NCBI GenBank assembly: GCA_941918925.1
Contig: OW799235.1
Location: 41,646,201-41,710,200, forward strand
Source of the DNA: Phyto melanocephala
Lineage: Eukaryota; Arthropoda; Insecta; Diptera; Rhinophoridae
Direction: 5' to 3'
Length of the DNA: 64,000 nucleotides
Shown here: piece after piece, positions 20,771-31,717 of the stretch
Layout of the letters: the number at the start of each line of letters is the position of its first letter
How positions within the stretch are numbered: position 1 is the stretch's first letter
Translations under genes and position numbers: made by a program
The notes under the pieces: generated by a model
Database searches by the model: none
Seen by the model: the letters and a program-made list of their open reading frames with translations, nothing else
Told to the model about the DNA's origin: nothing

Positions 20771-21602
20771 TACACAAGTTTTTGGCGCACGACACATGTT
20801 TGTTTGTTTATTTGTTATGGCGCGTGCCATATGCATTCGCTATGATAACATCGCGACATGTACACACTACAATATAAAGCAATAATTGTTGAAGCTGTTT
20901 TTAGTTCTCTAATTAGTTTGCCAAAATGACATCCTTAGTAATAATAACCAAATTTGCATAACGCCGCGATAAATAACTTAAGCACGGGGATGGTTGTTCC
21001 TTTACACGATACCATTTTTTTTATAAATTGTCATTCATAATACCTCAAAAAAAGTCACCAATTTATAAATTCGAGAAAATTTAAAAAAATCGATTTTTAG
21101 AATAATTCGAGAACCGGATTTTACAACTCTAGTTATCTCCCGAGTTGATGCACAATTATAGCAAACGTCTGCAGATGCATAACTGTGTGCATCGTCGAGG
21201 TTTTCTCGGTTTAACGACCAATACAAGGCAACCTCTGTAATGGATCTAGTTTACACCAGCCGATCAACCAAACGCTTAATTGCTCGAGCACATGGAACAC
21301 GACAACGAATTTTTCTCTGCGAAAATTTGTCAAATAAGTAATGACAACAATTTTACTTTCTCGATGTGTATTAATCCATGACTTGTTGATAACAATTCTC
21401 TATACGTACATCATGAATGACAAAGCGCAGTAATATTTGACGCCATCTTCAAAAATTACACCCAATTCAATTTATGACATTACTTTTCCGCAATCTTGTA
21501 AAAATGGAATTTAATAAAAAAGAAATATTTTAATAATACGATTGTTAATATGTATGTTATTATAAATATGTTTTTATGTATATAATTTTTTTTAATTTCA
21601 AG
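20771..21602. other. No gene recognised; upstream intron/5' region of EMC10
   Basis: I looked here for a signal-peptide exon of EMC10 ending in phase 0 before the acceptor at 21602 and did not find a convincing one. The sequence is mixed, with no clear repeat ends. Confidence 0.4.
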
Positions 21603-21773
21603 GCCTATTTGGAATTTGATGGTTGGATCAACATCGAACTAAAACATGCTCTAAATTCTAACAAACCTGAAAGTTTTGCTCATCGTGCTAACATATCTGT
21701 TTCGAGTTTAAATTCTGGATTATTTAATGTGGTTCAAACTCCCTTAACAGAAAATGATTTAATAAATCTTAAG
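21603..21773 (+). CDS. EMC10: EMC10, internal coding exon (ER membrane complex subunit 10)
   Basis: EMC10 is a subunit of the ER membrane protein complex, which inserts tail-anchored and multipass proteins. This exon encodes the start of its lumenal beta-sandwich domain: AYLEFDGWINIELKHALN, then SLNSGLFNV and LTENDLINLK. The DGW...EL.H.L opening is the part of the family I recognise. The exon is 57 codons, phase 0 at both ends, preceded by a polypyrimidine tract and AG (21601-21602) and followed by GTATGT. The next exon is 5.5 kb downstream. The upstream signal-peptide exon is not visible, so the N-terminus is missing. No stops or frameshifts; likely functional. Confidence 0.85.
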
Positions 21774-22170
21774 GTATGTTGAAATATTAACAAATCATAA
21801 AAATATCGAGCCACTACCGCATAAAAAGCTTAAGTACAAAATAGAAAACTTTACAGGAGAATATTTTTTTTTAGTTATCTTCGCTTTTATATATATATAT
21901 TTTTTTTTTAATTTTAATATGTAAGTGTTATTATGCTCAATATAAGTAATATACAGAACAAGGTAATTGCAGTTCGGAGAGAATTTTTTTGTTTTTATTT
22001 TTTATATATGAAGATTGACATTTGAAATAAATTTAAAAAGAGAGAAAATTGTTTTTTATTTATGAATTTTGACAGCTGAAATTTAAAATAAGTGTTGAAA
22101 AAAATAATCAGCTGACGAATCAAGAGTACCTGATGAATAAATATGCCTTGATACAGAATTTATTTAAATA

Positions 22171-23846
22171 CTAGCATTTAACCCGCTACTTCGATAGCGC
22201 AGTTCTTACTTCATAATTTGCAAAAATGACCCTAAAAAATAAAAGTAAGATTGTTTCCTTCACTAAAACTTCTACTTGGTTTATTATTACCTACATTCAG
22301 AATTCGATGTATACAAAATATAAAAAAATGAGAAAAATTAATTTTGGTCGTCCATAATATTAGGAGTTAGACCGCGGATCAAAAAACATTAATTATAAGA
22401 ATCTATGTTTACAAACGCAAGTACAATAAAAATGCGAAAAGGCTTTTTTTGTGTCGCCAATATCATTTTAATTTTCAACTTGAATCAATAATCCTTTATT
22501 TCACAATTTTAGCTTTACAATTGTAGAAAATACAAAAAGTCCCATTAAAATTCAGAAAAGTATCTCCTTGGTCGCCCATAACATTTTCAGTCTCACCTTG
22601 TATCAATAGTCTCACCTGGAATCAAAAGTCCTTGATTGCACAATCCTATCTTCATAAAATACAAAAAAAAAAAAAAAATACAAAAAGTACCATAAAAATA
22701 CAAAAAAAGTACTTTTTTGGTCGCCCATAACATTTTTAGCCTCACCTGGAATCAATAGTGCTTGATTGTACAATCCTATATTAATAAACGTAGAAAATAC
22801 AAAAAGTACCATAAAAATACAAAAAAAGTACTTTTTTGGTCGCCCATAACATTTTTACCCTCACCTGGAATCAATAGTGCTTGATTGTACAATCCTACCT
22901 TCATAAACGTAGAAAATACAAAAAGTACCATAAAAATTTAAAAAAGTACCTTTTTGGTCCAAGTTCCAAATTCCAAGTTTAAAATGTTCAAATATCTATG
23001 TAACAAAATATTTTAATAGACATGATTTAAAGTCAGTAAATCTACTCTTTTTTGCATAAAAGTAATTATGTTCTAAAAAGTACCAAACTCTTCCCGATTT
23101 TTCCCTTTTCTACCCTGTTAGGAATGTGTTTCAATTTTTACTAAATTGTATAATTTTTTATGTCTGGTGAAATCCCAATTAAAAATTTTGTGAAAATTGG
23201 CCGTCTAATTAGGAATTACATAAATTTTCCGGAATTTTCCCCTCTTTGGTACCTTTTTTGTCCCAAAAAAAGTTTCCAAAAATTTAACCTAAAAAGTTGT
23301 CCATATTCTATTAGGTAATAATAATCATCAAATTTTGTCCCATTGAATAATATTAGAAAAGTTTCTTTTAAGAAAAGTACCAAAAAAAGGGAAAATTTTT
23401 ACCCCTTATACATGTGAATTTGAAAAAAGTGCCGAATTCTTATTAATATTTTTTCGCGGATTACTTAAAACAGTTTAAGTTTTTTTCCTATCTTTATATG
23501 TTTGGAAGTTACCAAATTATAGCTTTTACCCTTTTTTTTACCCTTAGGGGTTGAAAATTCAAAAAAAGGCCAGACACCTGTCAGCTTATTTTTTGTGCAT
23601 ATTACAATACTTTTTGAATTTAATTTGTATCATTTTTAGTTTAGCAGATATAAGATTACCGATTTTACCCGTTTTTACCCTTTTGTTTACCCTCTTAAAG
23701 TACGAATTTCCAAAAATCCCTTCGTAGTGGAGCTATACATCGAAAGAGGAACCAATTGTTCAAATTTCATGTCTCTACCTCTTTGCGTTTGGGCTGTGCG
23801 ATGATGAATCAGTCAGTCAGTCACGTTACTCTTTTATATATATAGA
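22171..23846 (-). mobile_element. Non-autonomous Helitron in the EMC10 intron
   Basis: On the minus strand it starts TCTATATATATAAAAGAG (23846 downward) and ends CTAG (22171-22174). The flanking bases are A on the 5' side and T on the 3' side, and there is no target duplication, as expected for Helitrons. A GC-rich hairpin CGCTA-TCGAAG-TAGCG lies about 10 bases before the CTAG end. No Rep/helicase gene. The interior holds tandem copies of a unit of about 120 bp and pyrimidine-rich text recurring at 8.3, 56.5 and 60.4 kb. Confidence 0.75.
22570..22960. repeat. Tandem repeat of about 120 bp inside the Helitron
   Basis: The word cgcccataacattttt with cacctggaatcaatagt recurs near 22573, 22721 and 22841, followed each time by aaaaagtaccataaaaat. 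The copy numbers and the extra 28 bases in one copy suggest slippage or unequal exchange. Confidence 0.75.
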
Positions 23847-24269
23847 TTACCATAACAACGGTAATTTTTGTTCCTTTAGCTTTTTTGCTGTCACCCAAAT
23901 GAAATATTGATGTTTGTGTTGGTTAAGCTAAAAATCTTTAAGAAATTAAATTTATGTCGTTTTTATTAATATATGTATTAATTTTTTTTGTTTATTTTTT
24001 GTAAATAATTACACTATGCAACGAGCAAAAACTCCCGAAAAAATTACAAATTTTTTTATTCGTTAAAGTCTCCTAACTGCATCATTATTTCAAACAATAG
24101 CATGTTTCCACGGCAACGATATTCTTAATTCGACGTCTTATTTATAATTCAAAGCCTAATTACGAACCAAATTACATAATTTTCCCATGCAAAATTTTTA
24201 AAGCAAATTACTATTTTTGTGGGTAATTCATTTAGAACTACCACCCGAATTATAATTAAATCAGCCGAT
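23847..24269. other. No feature recognised (EMC10 intron)
   Basis: AT-rich intron sequence without recognisable ends, coding text or repeats shared with the rest of the window. Confidence 0.4.
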
Positions 24270-24510
24270 ACACCCAAAACGGGTCACTGTTTGGTGCAGA
24301 TTTTGGTCCAGAGGCATAATTGGGCCATTTTTCTTCGAAAATGAGCGAGGAGTGGCCGTAGTCAATGGCGATCGTTATCGGGCCATGTTGAACCATTTTT
24401 GTTCACAAAAATTGAAGAGGAGGATAATGGCAACATTTGGTTTCAACAGGACGGGGCTACGTGCCACACAGCCGAAGCTACACTTTTTTTATAGCATTTT
24501 CAAAGGAAAA
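24270..24510 (+). pseudogene. mariner-like transposase fragment
   Basis: Broken plus-strand text corresponds to the catalytic half of a mariner-type transposase: VTVWC-like start, GPFFFEN, VVNGDRYRAML, then in another frame NIWFQQDGATCHTAEAT, which contains the second catalytic Asp. N- and C-terminal parts are absent and at least one frameshift separates the pieces. Related to, but clearly not the same as, the copy at 28660-29462. Confidence 0.7.
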
Positions 24511-24859
24511 AAAATTTACTTGGCGGGCCCTTTACATACAACGAGTGAACTTGAAATATGTCGTATAAAATGAGATATTTTAATTATTTTCATCCTCTAA
24601 CACAATTCAACGAAATCTGCATATTGTAATAATAATTGCTTTCCATGGGCAATACTTAATACAATTAATACAGAATTTTTTAATTCCATTTTTTTAAATT
24701 TTTATTTGCGCAAACATGTAAAAAAAATATTATGACAGATGAAAGATGTTGCAAATGTAAACAAGTTTTTTTTAATTTCCAACATCTTCCACGCATTCCG
24801 CTAAGATGCGAGCAAGTTTAAAAAGGCTAAAACGATTTATAAATTTTCGGTTCAACTAT

Positions 24860-25330
24860 ATTCCCTGTGTTCTTTTCTCTCATTTCATTTAAAAGATTAA
24901 TAATCCTTAATAATCACCTTATTTTTCTTATGAAAAACTTTATCACTAATTCTCTTAACAAAACTCAACTCTCTCAACAAAATTTCTAGCCGTATTAATT
25001 TTCACTTGTCTATTGTGGCTAGAATTATAGCTTATAATCCTACCTGAAGCAGTGGGTTTTTGGTACTAATCCATTAACAATTTATTACCCTTTCTTATAA
25101 CTCATGTATCTAAATACGGTAGTCAGTCTCATATCACATTCCCTTTCTAATGTGAATTAATTTGAAGAAGTAAAACTATTAAAAATATCTAAAATTTGAT
25201 CAATAAACTCTTCAGACATAATACAAAATAAATCATCTACATATTCAGTCATTAATTTTGGTTTCATATTAATTTTTTGAATACAAGAATCTAGTAATTT
25301 TTCCATTGCTATATCTGCCACAAATGAATA
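24860..25330 (-). pseudogene. Penelope-like retroelement, RT fragment
   Basis: Minus strand: FVADIAMEKLLDSCIQKI, then KPKLMTEYVDDLFCIMS, containing the RT catalytic YVDD, and further down YQKPTASGRIISYNSSH and KINTARNFVERVE. These are in the order and spacing of the palm and post-palm region of Penelope-like RTs. Stops and frameshifts are present. The fragment is cut at 25331 by the Tc1-like element, and I could not recognise its continuation on the other side. Confidence 0.7.
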
Positions 25331-26946
25331 TACAGTCAGGGACTACAGTTTAAATACAGATTTAAAATATACAGTTTAAAGAAAACAAAACATCTTACAA
25401 AAATTCTGTGTATGCAGATTTTTAAGACAACATGTTAAACTAAAAACTAATGCAAAAAAGATCTACTACATTGGAAACTTAACGGTAAATCCCACAATAA
25501 GAGAAAAATGTATTGGACAAAAGTTTAAATACATGTTTAATATTACTCTCTTTTTTGCATTTTTTTCCAATTTAAGTACCGTTAGATTTCATATTTTGCT
25601 TAAATTAGTTTTTAAGCTGTTAAACATTCATTTTATTCTTATTCTGGTTGTGTTCTTGTCAGTTCAGTCTTAGTTATGGGCAAAGGAAAAGAAATAGGGT
25701 TTACCGTGAAAACTTTAATAATAAAACATTACACAGAAGGAAAATCTTACCGCGAAATTGGAAAAATATTAAATGTCCCATTTTCTAGTGTGCAAAATAT
25801 CGTCCGGAAGTACAAACACAATGATACTTTGGAAAATATGCCTAGAAGTGGTCGACCAAAAAAACTTTCAAATCGAGATGTTAGTCATATTCTAAGGGAA
25901 GCGAACAAGGACCCTAATTAAGCGCCGCGAAATTAGCAGATGACATTGAAAAAAGTTTAAACAAACATGTGCATCCAAAAACTGAACAAAGTGCATTGCG
26001 TGAGAATGGCTACAGAAGCAGAGTTCCACGTAAAAAACCGTTAATAAGTGAAAAGAATAGACTACTAAGATTGGAGTTTGCTAATAAATATAAAAGCAAA
26101 GATGTGGATTTCTGGAAAACCGTTATATTTACAGACGAATGCAAGTTTAACTTGTTTGGAAGCGATGGCCGCGCTAAAGTCTGGCGGAAACCTAACACTT
26201 TCCTTCATACAAAAAACCTGATTCCCACTGTAAGGCATGGGGGCGGCAATGTTATGGTTTTGGGAGCAATAGCAGCATCTGGTGTTGGTAATTTGGCTTT
26301 TATAGATGGTATAATGGACCAGCACTAATATAAGACCCTACTGCAATATAATTTACAGCCTTCTGTCCACAAATTGGACTTTGGACTACAATGGATCTTC
26401 CAACAGGACAATGATCCAAAGCATACCGCACGTTCGGTGAAAGAATGGCTGCTGTATTATACACCGCGCCAGCTCTATAGCCCTCCCCAATCACCGGACT
26501 TAAACCCAATATAGCATGTTTGGGATTTAGTGAAGAGAAAATTAGGTAAGGAAGAAGCAACCAGTAAAAATATCCTCAAAGAGGCTCTTAAGAAAATCTG
26601 GTCTGAAATAACGGTGCTCGAGCTAGAAAAATTGGTCCATTTTATGCCACGGCGCCTTCAAGCAGTCATAGATAGCCAAGGTGGTCCAACAAAATATTAA
26701 ATTACCTTTTTTTTTGATTATTTAAAGATATGTTCTTCCTATTCTGACTGTATTTAAACTTTTGTCTAATCAATTTTTGAGTTTTTGAATGAACTACCGT
26801 TTGAAATAAAATGTATACTTTTTGTTTTCTTTTTAAAATATATATGAAAATTAATAAAACTGCATATTTATAATTTCGCAAAAACATTTAGTCTCTTTTG
26901 TACTTAATATTTTAGGGCTGTATTAAAACTTTAGTCTCTGACTGTA
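25331..26946 (+). mobile_element. Tc1-like DNA transposon with IR/DR-type ends
   Basis: 1,616 bp flanked by TA (25329-25330 and 26947-26948). The ends start TACAGTCAG and share ggactacagtttaaatacag-type text. A second, internal copy of the repeat sits on each side about 180 bp inward (ggacaaaagtttaaataca at 25515 and its reverse complement at 26746-26770). This gives the inverted/direct repeat architecture known from some Tc1-family elements such as Minos and Sleeping Beauty. The transposase is dead. Confidence 0.9.
25676..26700 (+). pseudogene. Tc1-like DD34E transposase, inactivated
   Basis: Starts at ATG 25676: MGKGKEIGFTVKTLII, then a paired helix-turn-helix (GKSYREIGKILNVPFSSVQ, then GRPKKLSNRDVSHIL). 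A single-base loss near 25918 creates a stop and shifts the frame. The catalytic domain continues with FTDECKFNLFG (first Asp), a second stop at 26326-26328, then IFQQDNDPKHTA (second Asp). Thirty-four residues later, SPDLNPI is followed by TAG (26512-26514) where the catalytic Glu codon should be. The C-terminus (HVWDLVKRKLG ... GGPTKY) is intact. About 340 aa restored length would be normal for Tc1. Certainly non-functional. Confidence 0.92.
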
Positions 26947-27258
26947 TACTTTATCCAATATTTATAATAAACTCAGAAAAACCCAGGATTCATTGTCCCC
27001 ACAACTTAAACCAACTTAATATTTAATAATTCTTATATCTGACTGTATCAATCGAAATAATTTTTAATAAAGAAAATTTTCGAGTTCTAAAAAAATATTT
27101 TAACACCCTAACTAACATGATCAAATAATAAAATTTATACTCTACTCTGATCTGTTGGTATAAATAACCAATATTACAATACATAATATGATATGTATAT
27201 AAATAATATATAGAATCTCTTATTAAAGTTAATAAATAACATAAAACTTTATATTAAG
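26947..27258. other. No feature recognised (EMC10 intron)
   Basis: AT-rich. Ends with the splice acceptor of the EMC10 exon at 27259. Confidence 0.4.
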
Positions 27259-27639
27259 GCTCTTTCAGTATCTGGTGGATATTATCGAATAAAAGCTGTT
27301 GTAGAATATCCTAATGGTTTCAAACGAACTTTTCTTACTTCAAACAAAGCATGTTATTTACTAAGTAACCAACTGAACGATGAAATGTGGATTGCTATAG
27401 ACGCCAATGGCTATGTAAACGCAATTACTTCATCAACGTCTGAAAGTGATTTTATGGATTGTTCAACTTTAGACTTTTCTAATTTCGTCACAACTGATTT
27501 TAATACTGAGGTATTAATTAAACATACTGAACTTGCACCGATACCAGACACAGCAAGTTTTATTCAAAAAATTGAAAGAGAACGTGAGGCGAGAGATCGT
27601 GGAGAAACCAAAGACAGTAGGGGATTTTTTGCAAAATAC
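27259..27639 (+). CDS. EMC10: EMC10, second visible coding exon
   Basis: 127 codons, phase 0 at both ends. The acceptor is AG at 27257-27258 (a weak pyrimidine tract). A stronger-looking acceptor a few bases later would put the frame into a stop, which decides the choice. The donor is TAC/GTATGT at 27640. The protein runs SGGYYRIKAVVEYPNGF, NDEMWIAIDANGYVNAIT, VLIKHTELAPIPDTASF, then a charged juxtamembrane helix (KIEREREARDRGETKD) and GFFAKY, which leads directly into the membrane anchor of the last exon. This matches the C-terminal half of EMC10. The reading frame is clean. Confidence 0.9.
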
Positions 27640-27703
27640 GTATGTATTCTAACTCTTAATATAAATATTTAAATATTATTTTCCTAACATATTTAAATTT
27701 TAG

Positions 27704-27775
27704 TGGATGTACATAGTTCCAGTGGTTCTTTTACTATTTATATCTGGCGCAACTAATCCCGAACACCAAAAATAA
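27704..27775 (+). CDS. EMC10: EMC10, last coding exon (membrane anchor)
   Basis: 23 codons and a stop after a 64-bp intron with consensus GT...TAG ends. Encodes WMYIVPVVLLLFISGA followed by TNPEHQK, a single C-terminal transmembrane helix with a very short tail, exactly where EMC10 proteins are anchored in the ER membrane (domain lumenal, tail cytosolic). The text KYWMYI.PVV is the most diagnostic part of the family. An AATAAA overlaps the stop at 27770-27775 region. Confidence 0.93.
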   Translation, partial: WMYIVPVVLLLFISGATNPEHQK

Positions 27776-28659
27776 ATGAGATATTTAAAAAACATGTAAA
27801 TGAAATACTTATTCTTTTTAGTAAAACAAACTGCAAATGTTTGTGAAAAGTTTCTTTTCACAAAGTACATAAAAATAAAAATTGTTAAGTTATTCGTAAA
27901 AAACAAGTAAGAGCGCTATATCTTTTTTTATATCTTTGTATAACTTCGATATGCTAGTAAAATGTTTTCGTAAATTTAGTCTTTCAATGAAAGTGGACGT
28001 TAAAGTATAATTTTTGCTAATAAATAAAACTGAGATATTTCAATAAAGTCCTTTATTATTCCAAAAACTTTGTCCATAGAGAAATAATATGAATTTAGGA
28101 TAAAGCGTTATATAGGAGGTAGGTGTTAAAGTAGGCGTGTCACCTTAATTTTTTGGCATAACAATTACATTGACTAGAAAGCTATACGTGCGAAATTTCA
28201 TCATCATACCACTAATTCTGTCGATTTTGTGAGCTTTTAAATTTAATTAACAGCAGATTACGTGAAAAGTGCGCGTTGTAGTAGGAGTGTCAAAAGTTGT
28301 TTCTGTTAATAAATACAACTTAGATATTTCAATATAGTCCTTTATTCTTCCAAAATCTTTTTTAATAGAGAAATTATATGAATCTGAGATAAAGCGTTGC
28401 GTGGGAGGTGGGCGTAAAAGTGGGCGTGTTACATTTATTTTCTGTTATTACAAAGACTTTGACCAAAAAGCAATGGTTGCAAAATTTCAGAATCATACAT
28501 CTAATTTTGTCAGTTTTATTACGTTTTTTATTTCAAATTTACTGAAAAATACTCTTTGCGGTAAAAATTTTCGTACGTTTTTAACTATAACTTTTCCTTA
28601 TTCATAGATTTTGGCAATTTTCGAGGAAAATATTTTTTTTTATTCAGAAAATATATGTA

Positions 28660-29462
28660 AAGGGTGATTTTTTAGCTATAATCTTTTTGGCAACACTGGT
28701 TTAAACAGCTGACGCACGTTTCGTGTTTGTTTCACTATCAAACACCTTCAGTTTGGTATATAATTTAACCATGAATCGTCTTACAAACGAACAACGCTTG
28801 TAAATTATTGAATTTTATTATCAAAATGCGTGCTCTGTTAAGAAAGTTCATCGCTCGCTTCTTATCGAAAAATTGTGTTCAGCGACGAAGCTCATTTTTG
28901 GCTCAATGGGTACGTTAATAAGCAGAAGTGTCGATTTTGCAGTGAAGCTACCAATGCATCCAGAAAAAGTCACAGTTTGGTGCGGTTTATGGGCTGGTGG
29001 CATCATTGGACCGTACTTTTTCAAAGATGATGCGAATCGTAACGTAACTGTGAATGGTGAGCGCTACCATGAGATGATATCCAACTTTTTTTTGCTCAAA
29101 AATGCAAGAGCTTGACTTGCATGACATGTGGTTTCAACAAGACGGTGCCAGATGCCACACAACACGCTTAACAATGGACTTATTGAGAGGCGAGTTCGAT
29201 GAACATTTTATTTCACGTTCGGGACAGGTCAATTGGCCGCCTGGATCGTGCGATTTAACGCCTTTAGACTATTTTTTGTGGGGCTATGTTAAAGCACATG
29301 TCTATACACACATGCCCGCTTCATTCGGTCAACATTTGCATGAAATAATCTTCAAACATTAAATTATATGGAAGTACTATCGATTTAAATAAAGATTTCG
29401 TGCATTTTTCTGAATTTTATGTTTTTTTTTAACTTTCCTATAGCTCTTAAAAAATCACGGTT
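28660..29462 (+). mobile_element. Internally deleted mariner-like element
   Basis: Inverted ends aagggtgatttttt / aaccgtgatttttt, flanked by TA on each side (28658-28659 and 29463-29464). 803 bp, shorter than a full mariner-type element because two internal parts of the transposase gene are missing. Inserted in a dispersed-repeat copy. Confidence 0.85.
28771..29362 (+). pseudogene. mariner-like transposase, deleted
   Basis: Starts MNRLTNEQRL and hits a stop (TAA 28801), then IIEFYYQNACSVKKVH of the N-terminal helix-turn-helix. A deletion removes the linker up to the catalytic domain, which resumes in the region of FSDEAHF (shifted) and continues with MHPEKVTVWCGLWAGGIIGP, FFKDDANRNVTVNGERYHEM, MWFQQDGARCHTTRLTMDLL and NWPPGSCDLTPLDYFLWGYV. 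A second deletion joins PASFG directly to the final QHLHEIIFKH. The second and third catalytic Asp (QQD, and D of PLDYF) remain, in a DDD-type mariner context. Dead. Confidence 0.85.
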
Positions 29463-29881
29463 TACATTCGAAATTGCATGACTCTACGTTAATACGTTTG
29501 GACACAATTCCATTTTCTTCGATGTGGGAAGGACAAGGGTTTTTTGACCTACTCTTGCGTTACGAGCTATAACTCTCTTCCTAATATTTCGATTTATTTG
29601 GTTTTGTTTTTATTTTTGTTTAAATTGTTATTTATGAGGTTTGACATTAGAATTAATTAACCTAGCATTTGCACATGAAAGTAAATACCCAAAATTCTCA
29701 ATAGAGTCACACCTTTTCAATTTTTAGTTATTTTCCAATCGGATTTCAACGATATTTTCAAGAAAGTAATTTGTTGACGTTTTCAGAAAGTAAAATGACA
29801 AATTATTAAACGTTGTTGCCTACTAAAACTACCTATACAAGTTTGCAGTATTGTGACAAAATAATAGTTTTTTATTTAAGC

Positions 29882-29944
29882 TTATCCTACTATTATAACG
29901 GAACTTAGTTAAATTTGATATTTATGCATATAGACAACAACCTT
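29882..29944 (+). repeat. Helitron-like remnant, left half (split by the I-like LINE)
   Basis: Text cctactattataacggaac ... gacaacaacctt follows the 5' half of the Helitron at 59165-59578. The matching right half (gattaacacatacatagg ... cgataa-like text) resumes at 35460-35498 after the LINE. Strongly decayed; the CTAG end is lost. Confidence 0.6.
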
Positions 29945-30144
29945 CGTCAGTCTTCTGCGGGCAATTGCCGAGTGAACATCTATTTTCTCGCAGCGCTTGT
30001 GAACTTGACTGTTTTTTTTTGCATTCTTGCATATTCCGTTATTTGACATTTGTTTTTGATAACAGTACGGTTATTTGAATTTTTATTTTATTTTGTGTCC
30101 GGTAAATTTTACATATATCTGGATAAGTGTTTTTTTCTGTAAAA

Positions 30145-31695
30145 ATGAACGGGGTTCATCCCCCTAACCACAATCGTTTCCGTGACCTGGATAACACTAT
30201 CAACAAGACAAAAGGCAACAGAATTAAACGACCTCGTCCAGACGATTTTCTTCCACTACCTGAAAAATCATTTAATGATCAAAATCTCCCGCGATACCTA
30301 GTTGCTTCAACCATATCATATGTAAAAGATGGTGAATCACCTCCTCTGTCATCATACAATGTTTTTCAAGTCGAACGTGGATTAAATTATATATCTAAAG
30401 ACCGGCTTGAAGTGACCGAAATGAGAAGTGGCGATCTACTCATAAAAGTTGCGGACAGCAAAGCTGCTGAAAAATTCATGAAAGCCATATACATTGACAG
30501 CATTCCCGTTAAAATTACCTTACATAAGACTCTTAACACAATACAAGGCAGAATTTTTTCAAGGAAAATAATTGATATTTCACAGGAAGAATTGCTTGAT
30601 TCCCTTAAAGATCAAAATGTTGTAGAAGTACGTAAATTAACTAAAAAAGAAGGTGACAAAATTTTATCGACAGGAGCCGCAATTATTACTTTTGATTTGA
30701 TAAACCTTCCTGGTTTTTTAAAACTCGGATGGGAAAGAGTAAAAGTCGACGAATATATTCCAAACCCAATGAGATGTTTAAATTGTCAAAAACTGGGACA
30801 CACCAGGAACAGATGTAAATCTATAGAATTATGTAAAGAATGCGCTCTTCCCCTACCACATGATATTTGCTCCAGAAAGTTTTGCGTTAACTGTTCAACT
30901 GATCTTCACACTTCATACGATCCACTTTGTCAAAGTTTTTGAAAACACAAGTCTGTTAACTATATCCGTATCTCCAAAAGATGCACTACTCGAGAAGCAT
31001 GGAAAACATTTAATGATAATCCTACCCTTAACATCCTTAAACCAAATCCTAGAAACAAAAATATAAATAGACCAACATTTGCGGAAATAGTAAGCAATAT
31101 CACTTCAAAGTCTTTAGATGCGTCCAAAAATACAAATATTTTGACCTTCGAATCAAATGAAACATCAACCTTACTTAACAAACTACCAACTAAAAACACT
31201 ACACATTCATAAAATCCACTACCACTTAAAAATATCACTCCCAACGTCTTACATAATACAACAACAACAGCAACAACACCACATAATTTTACGGCAACCG
31301 TCGACTATAATTTAGCAGAATCAACAAATTTAAACAAAGAATTAGCTTCTGAAATACAACAAAACCTTCCAGAAAATTTAAATGATGCATCAGGCAACAA
31401 CTCAATAAATAAATACATCGATCCGGAACCCTTCGTTGAAGGTGACATCTTCGTTTGCGATAATTCACCATCTATAATGACATTTGACAAAAACCTTAGT
31501 GAAGAGGATATAATTATGGATATTCGAAATGGTTTGGGTATAAGTACGCCCAGTAAATCAGAAAACCAGGAACTAATCGTAGAAGCTTCATCACCTTGTA
31601 CACAAATGTACACAAAATTTCCGGAACTAAATGTCATAATAACACCCAAAACTTTTAGAAAAACTAAACCTTCCTCTTCTAAAGAGGAAGAATAA
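30145..31695 (+). pseudogene. I-like LINE ORF1 (nucleocapsid-like), two stops
   Basis: Starts MNGVHPPNHNRFRD. Residues about 60-170 resemble the RNA-binding region of I-type ORF1. Around residues 215-270 come cysteine-rich knuckles: CLNCQKLGHTRNRC, then CKECALPLPHDIC, then CVNCSTDLHTSYDPLC. A TGA at 30940-30942 follows CQSF, and a TAA lies at 31210-31212. The same frame otherwise runs open to TAA at 31695 with a low-complexity Thr/Asn-rich tail. In living elements the protein coats the RNA and chaperones reverse transcription. Confidence 0.88.
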
Positions 31696-31717
31696 TCCCT
31701 AAATATATTTTATCTTT

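Larger units (their letters stand above)
27903..29575 (-). repeat. TATACCC-type dispersed repeat (large subfamily), split by a mariner-like element
   Basis: Minus orientation: it starts at the low end with aacaagtaagagcgctata (the family's 3' box) and includes modules gaaagtggacgttaaagta, gtgggcgt...gtgtc and tcctttattcttccaaaa repeated two to three times. It ends with ttggacacaattccatttt and ctcttcctaatatttcg. The same order in the opposite direction is at 45688-47697. The mariner-like insertion occupies 28660-29462. The first 120 bases lie in or just past the EMC10 3' UTR. Confidence 0.75.

Noticed and set aside
21035..21226. Minus-strand 63-codon ORF upstream of EMC10
   Set aside because: No recognisable domain, wrong strand for the missing EMC10 exon, and no repeat support; treated as chance.
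27241..27268. Alternative EMC10 splice acceptor tctttcag at 27261-27268
   Set aside because: It has the better pyrimidine tract, but phase 0 from the previous exon would then hit a stop within eight codons; the AG at 27257-27258 keeps the frame.
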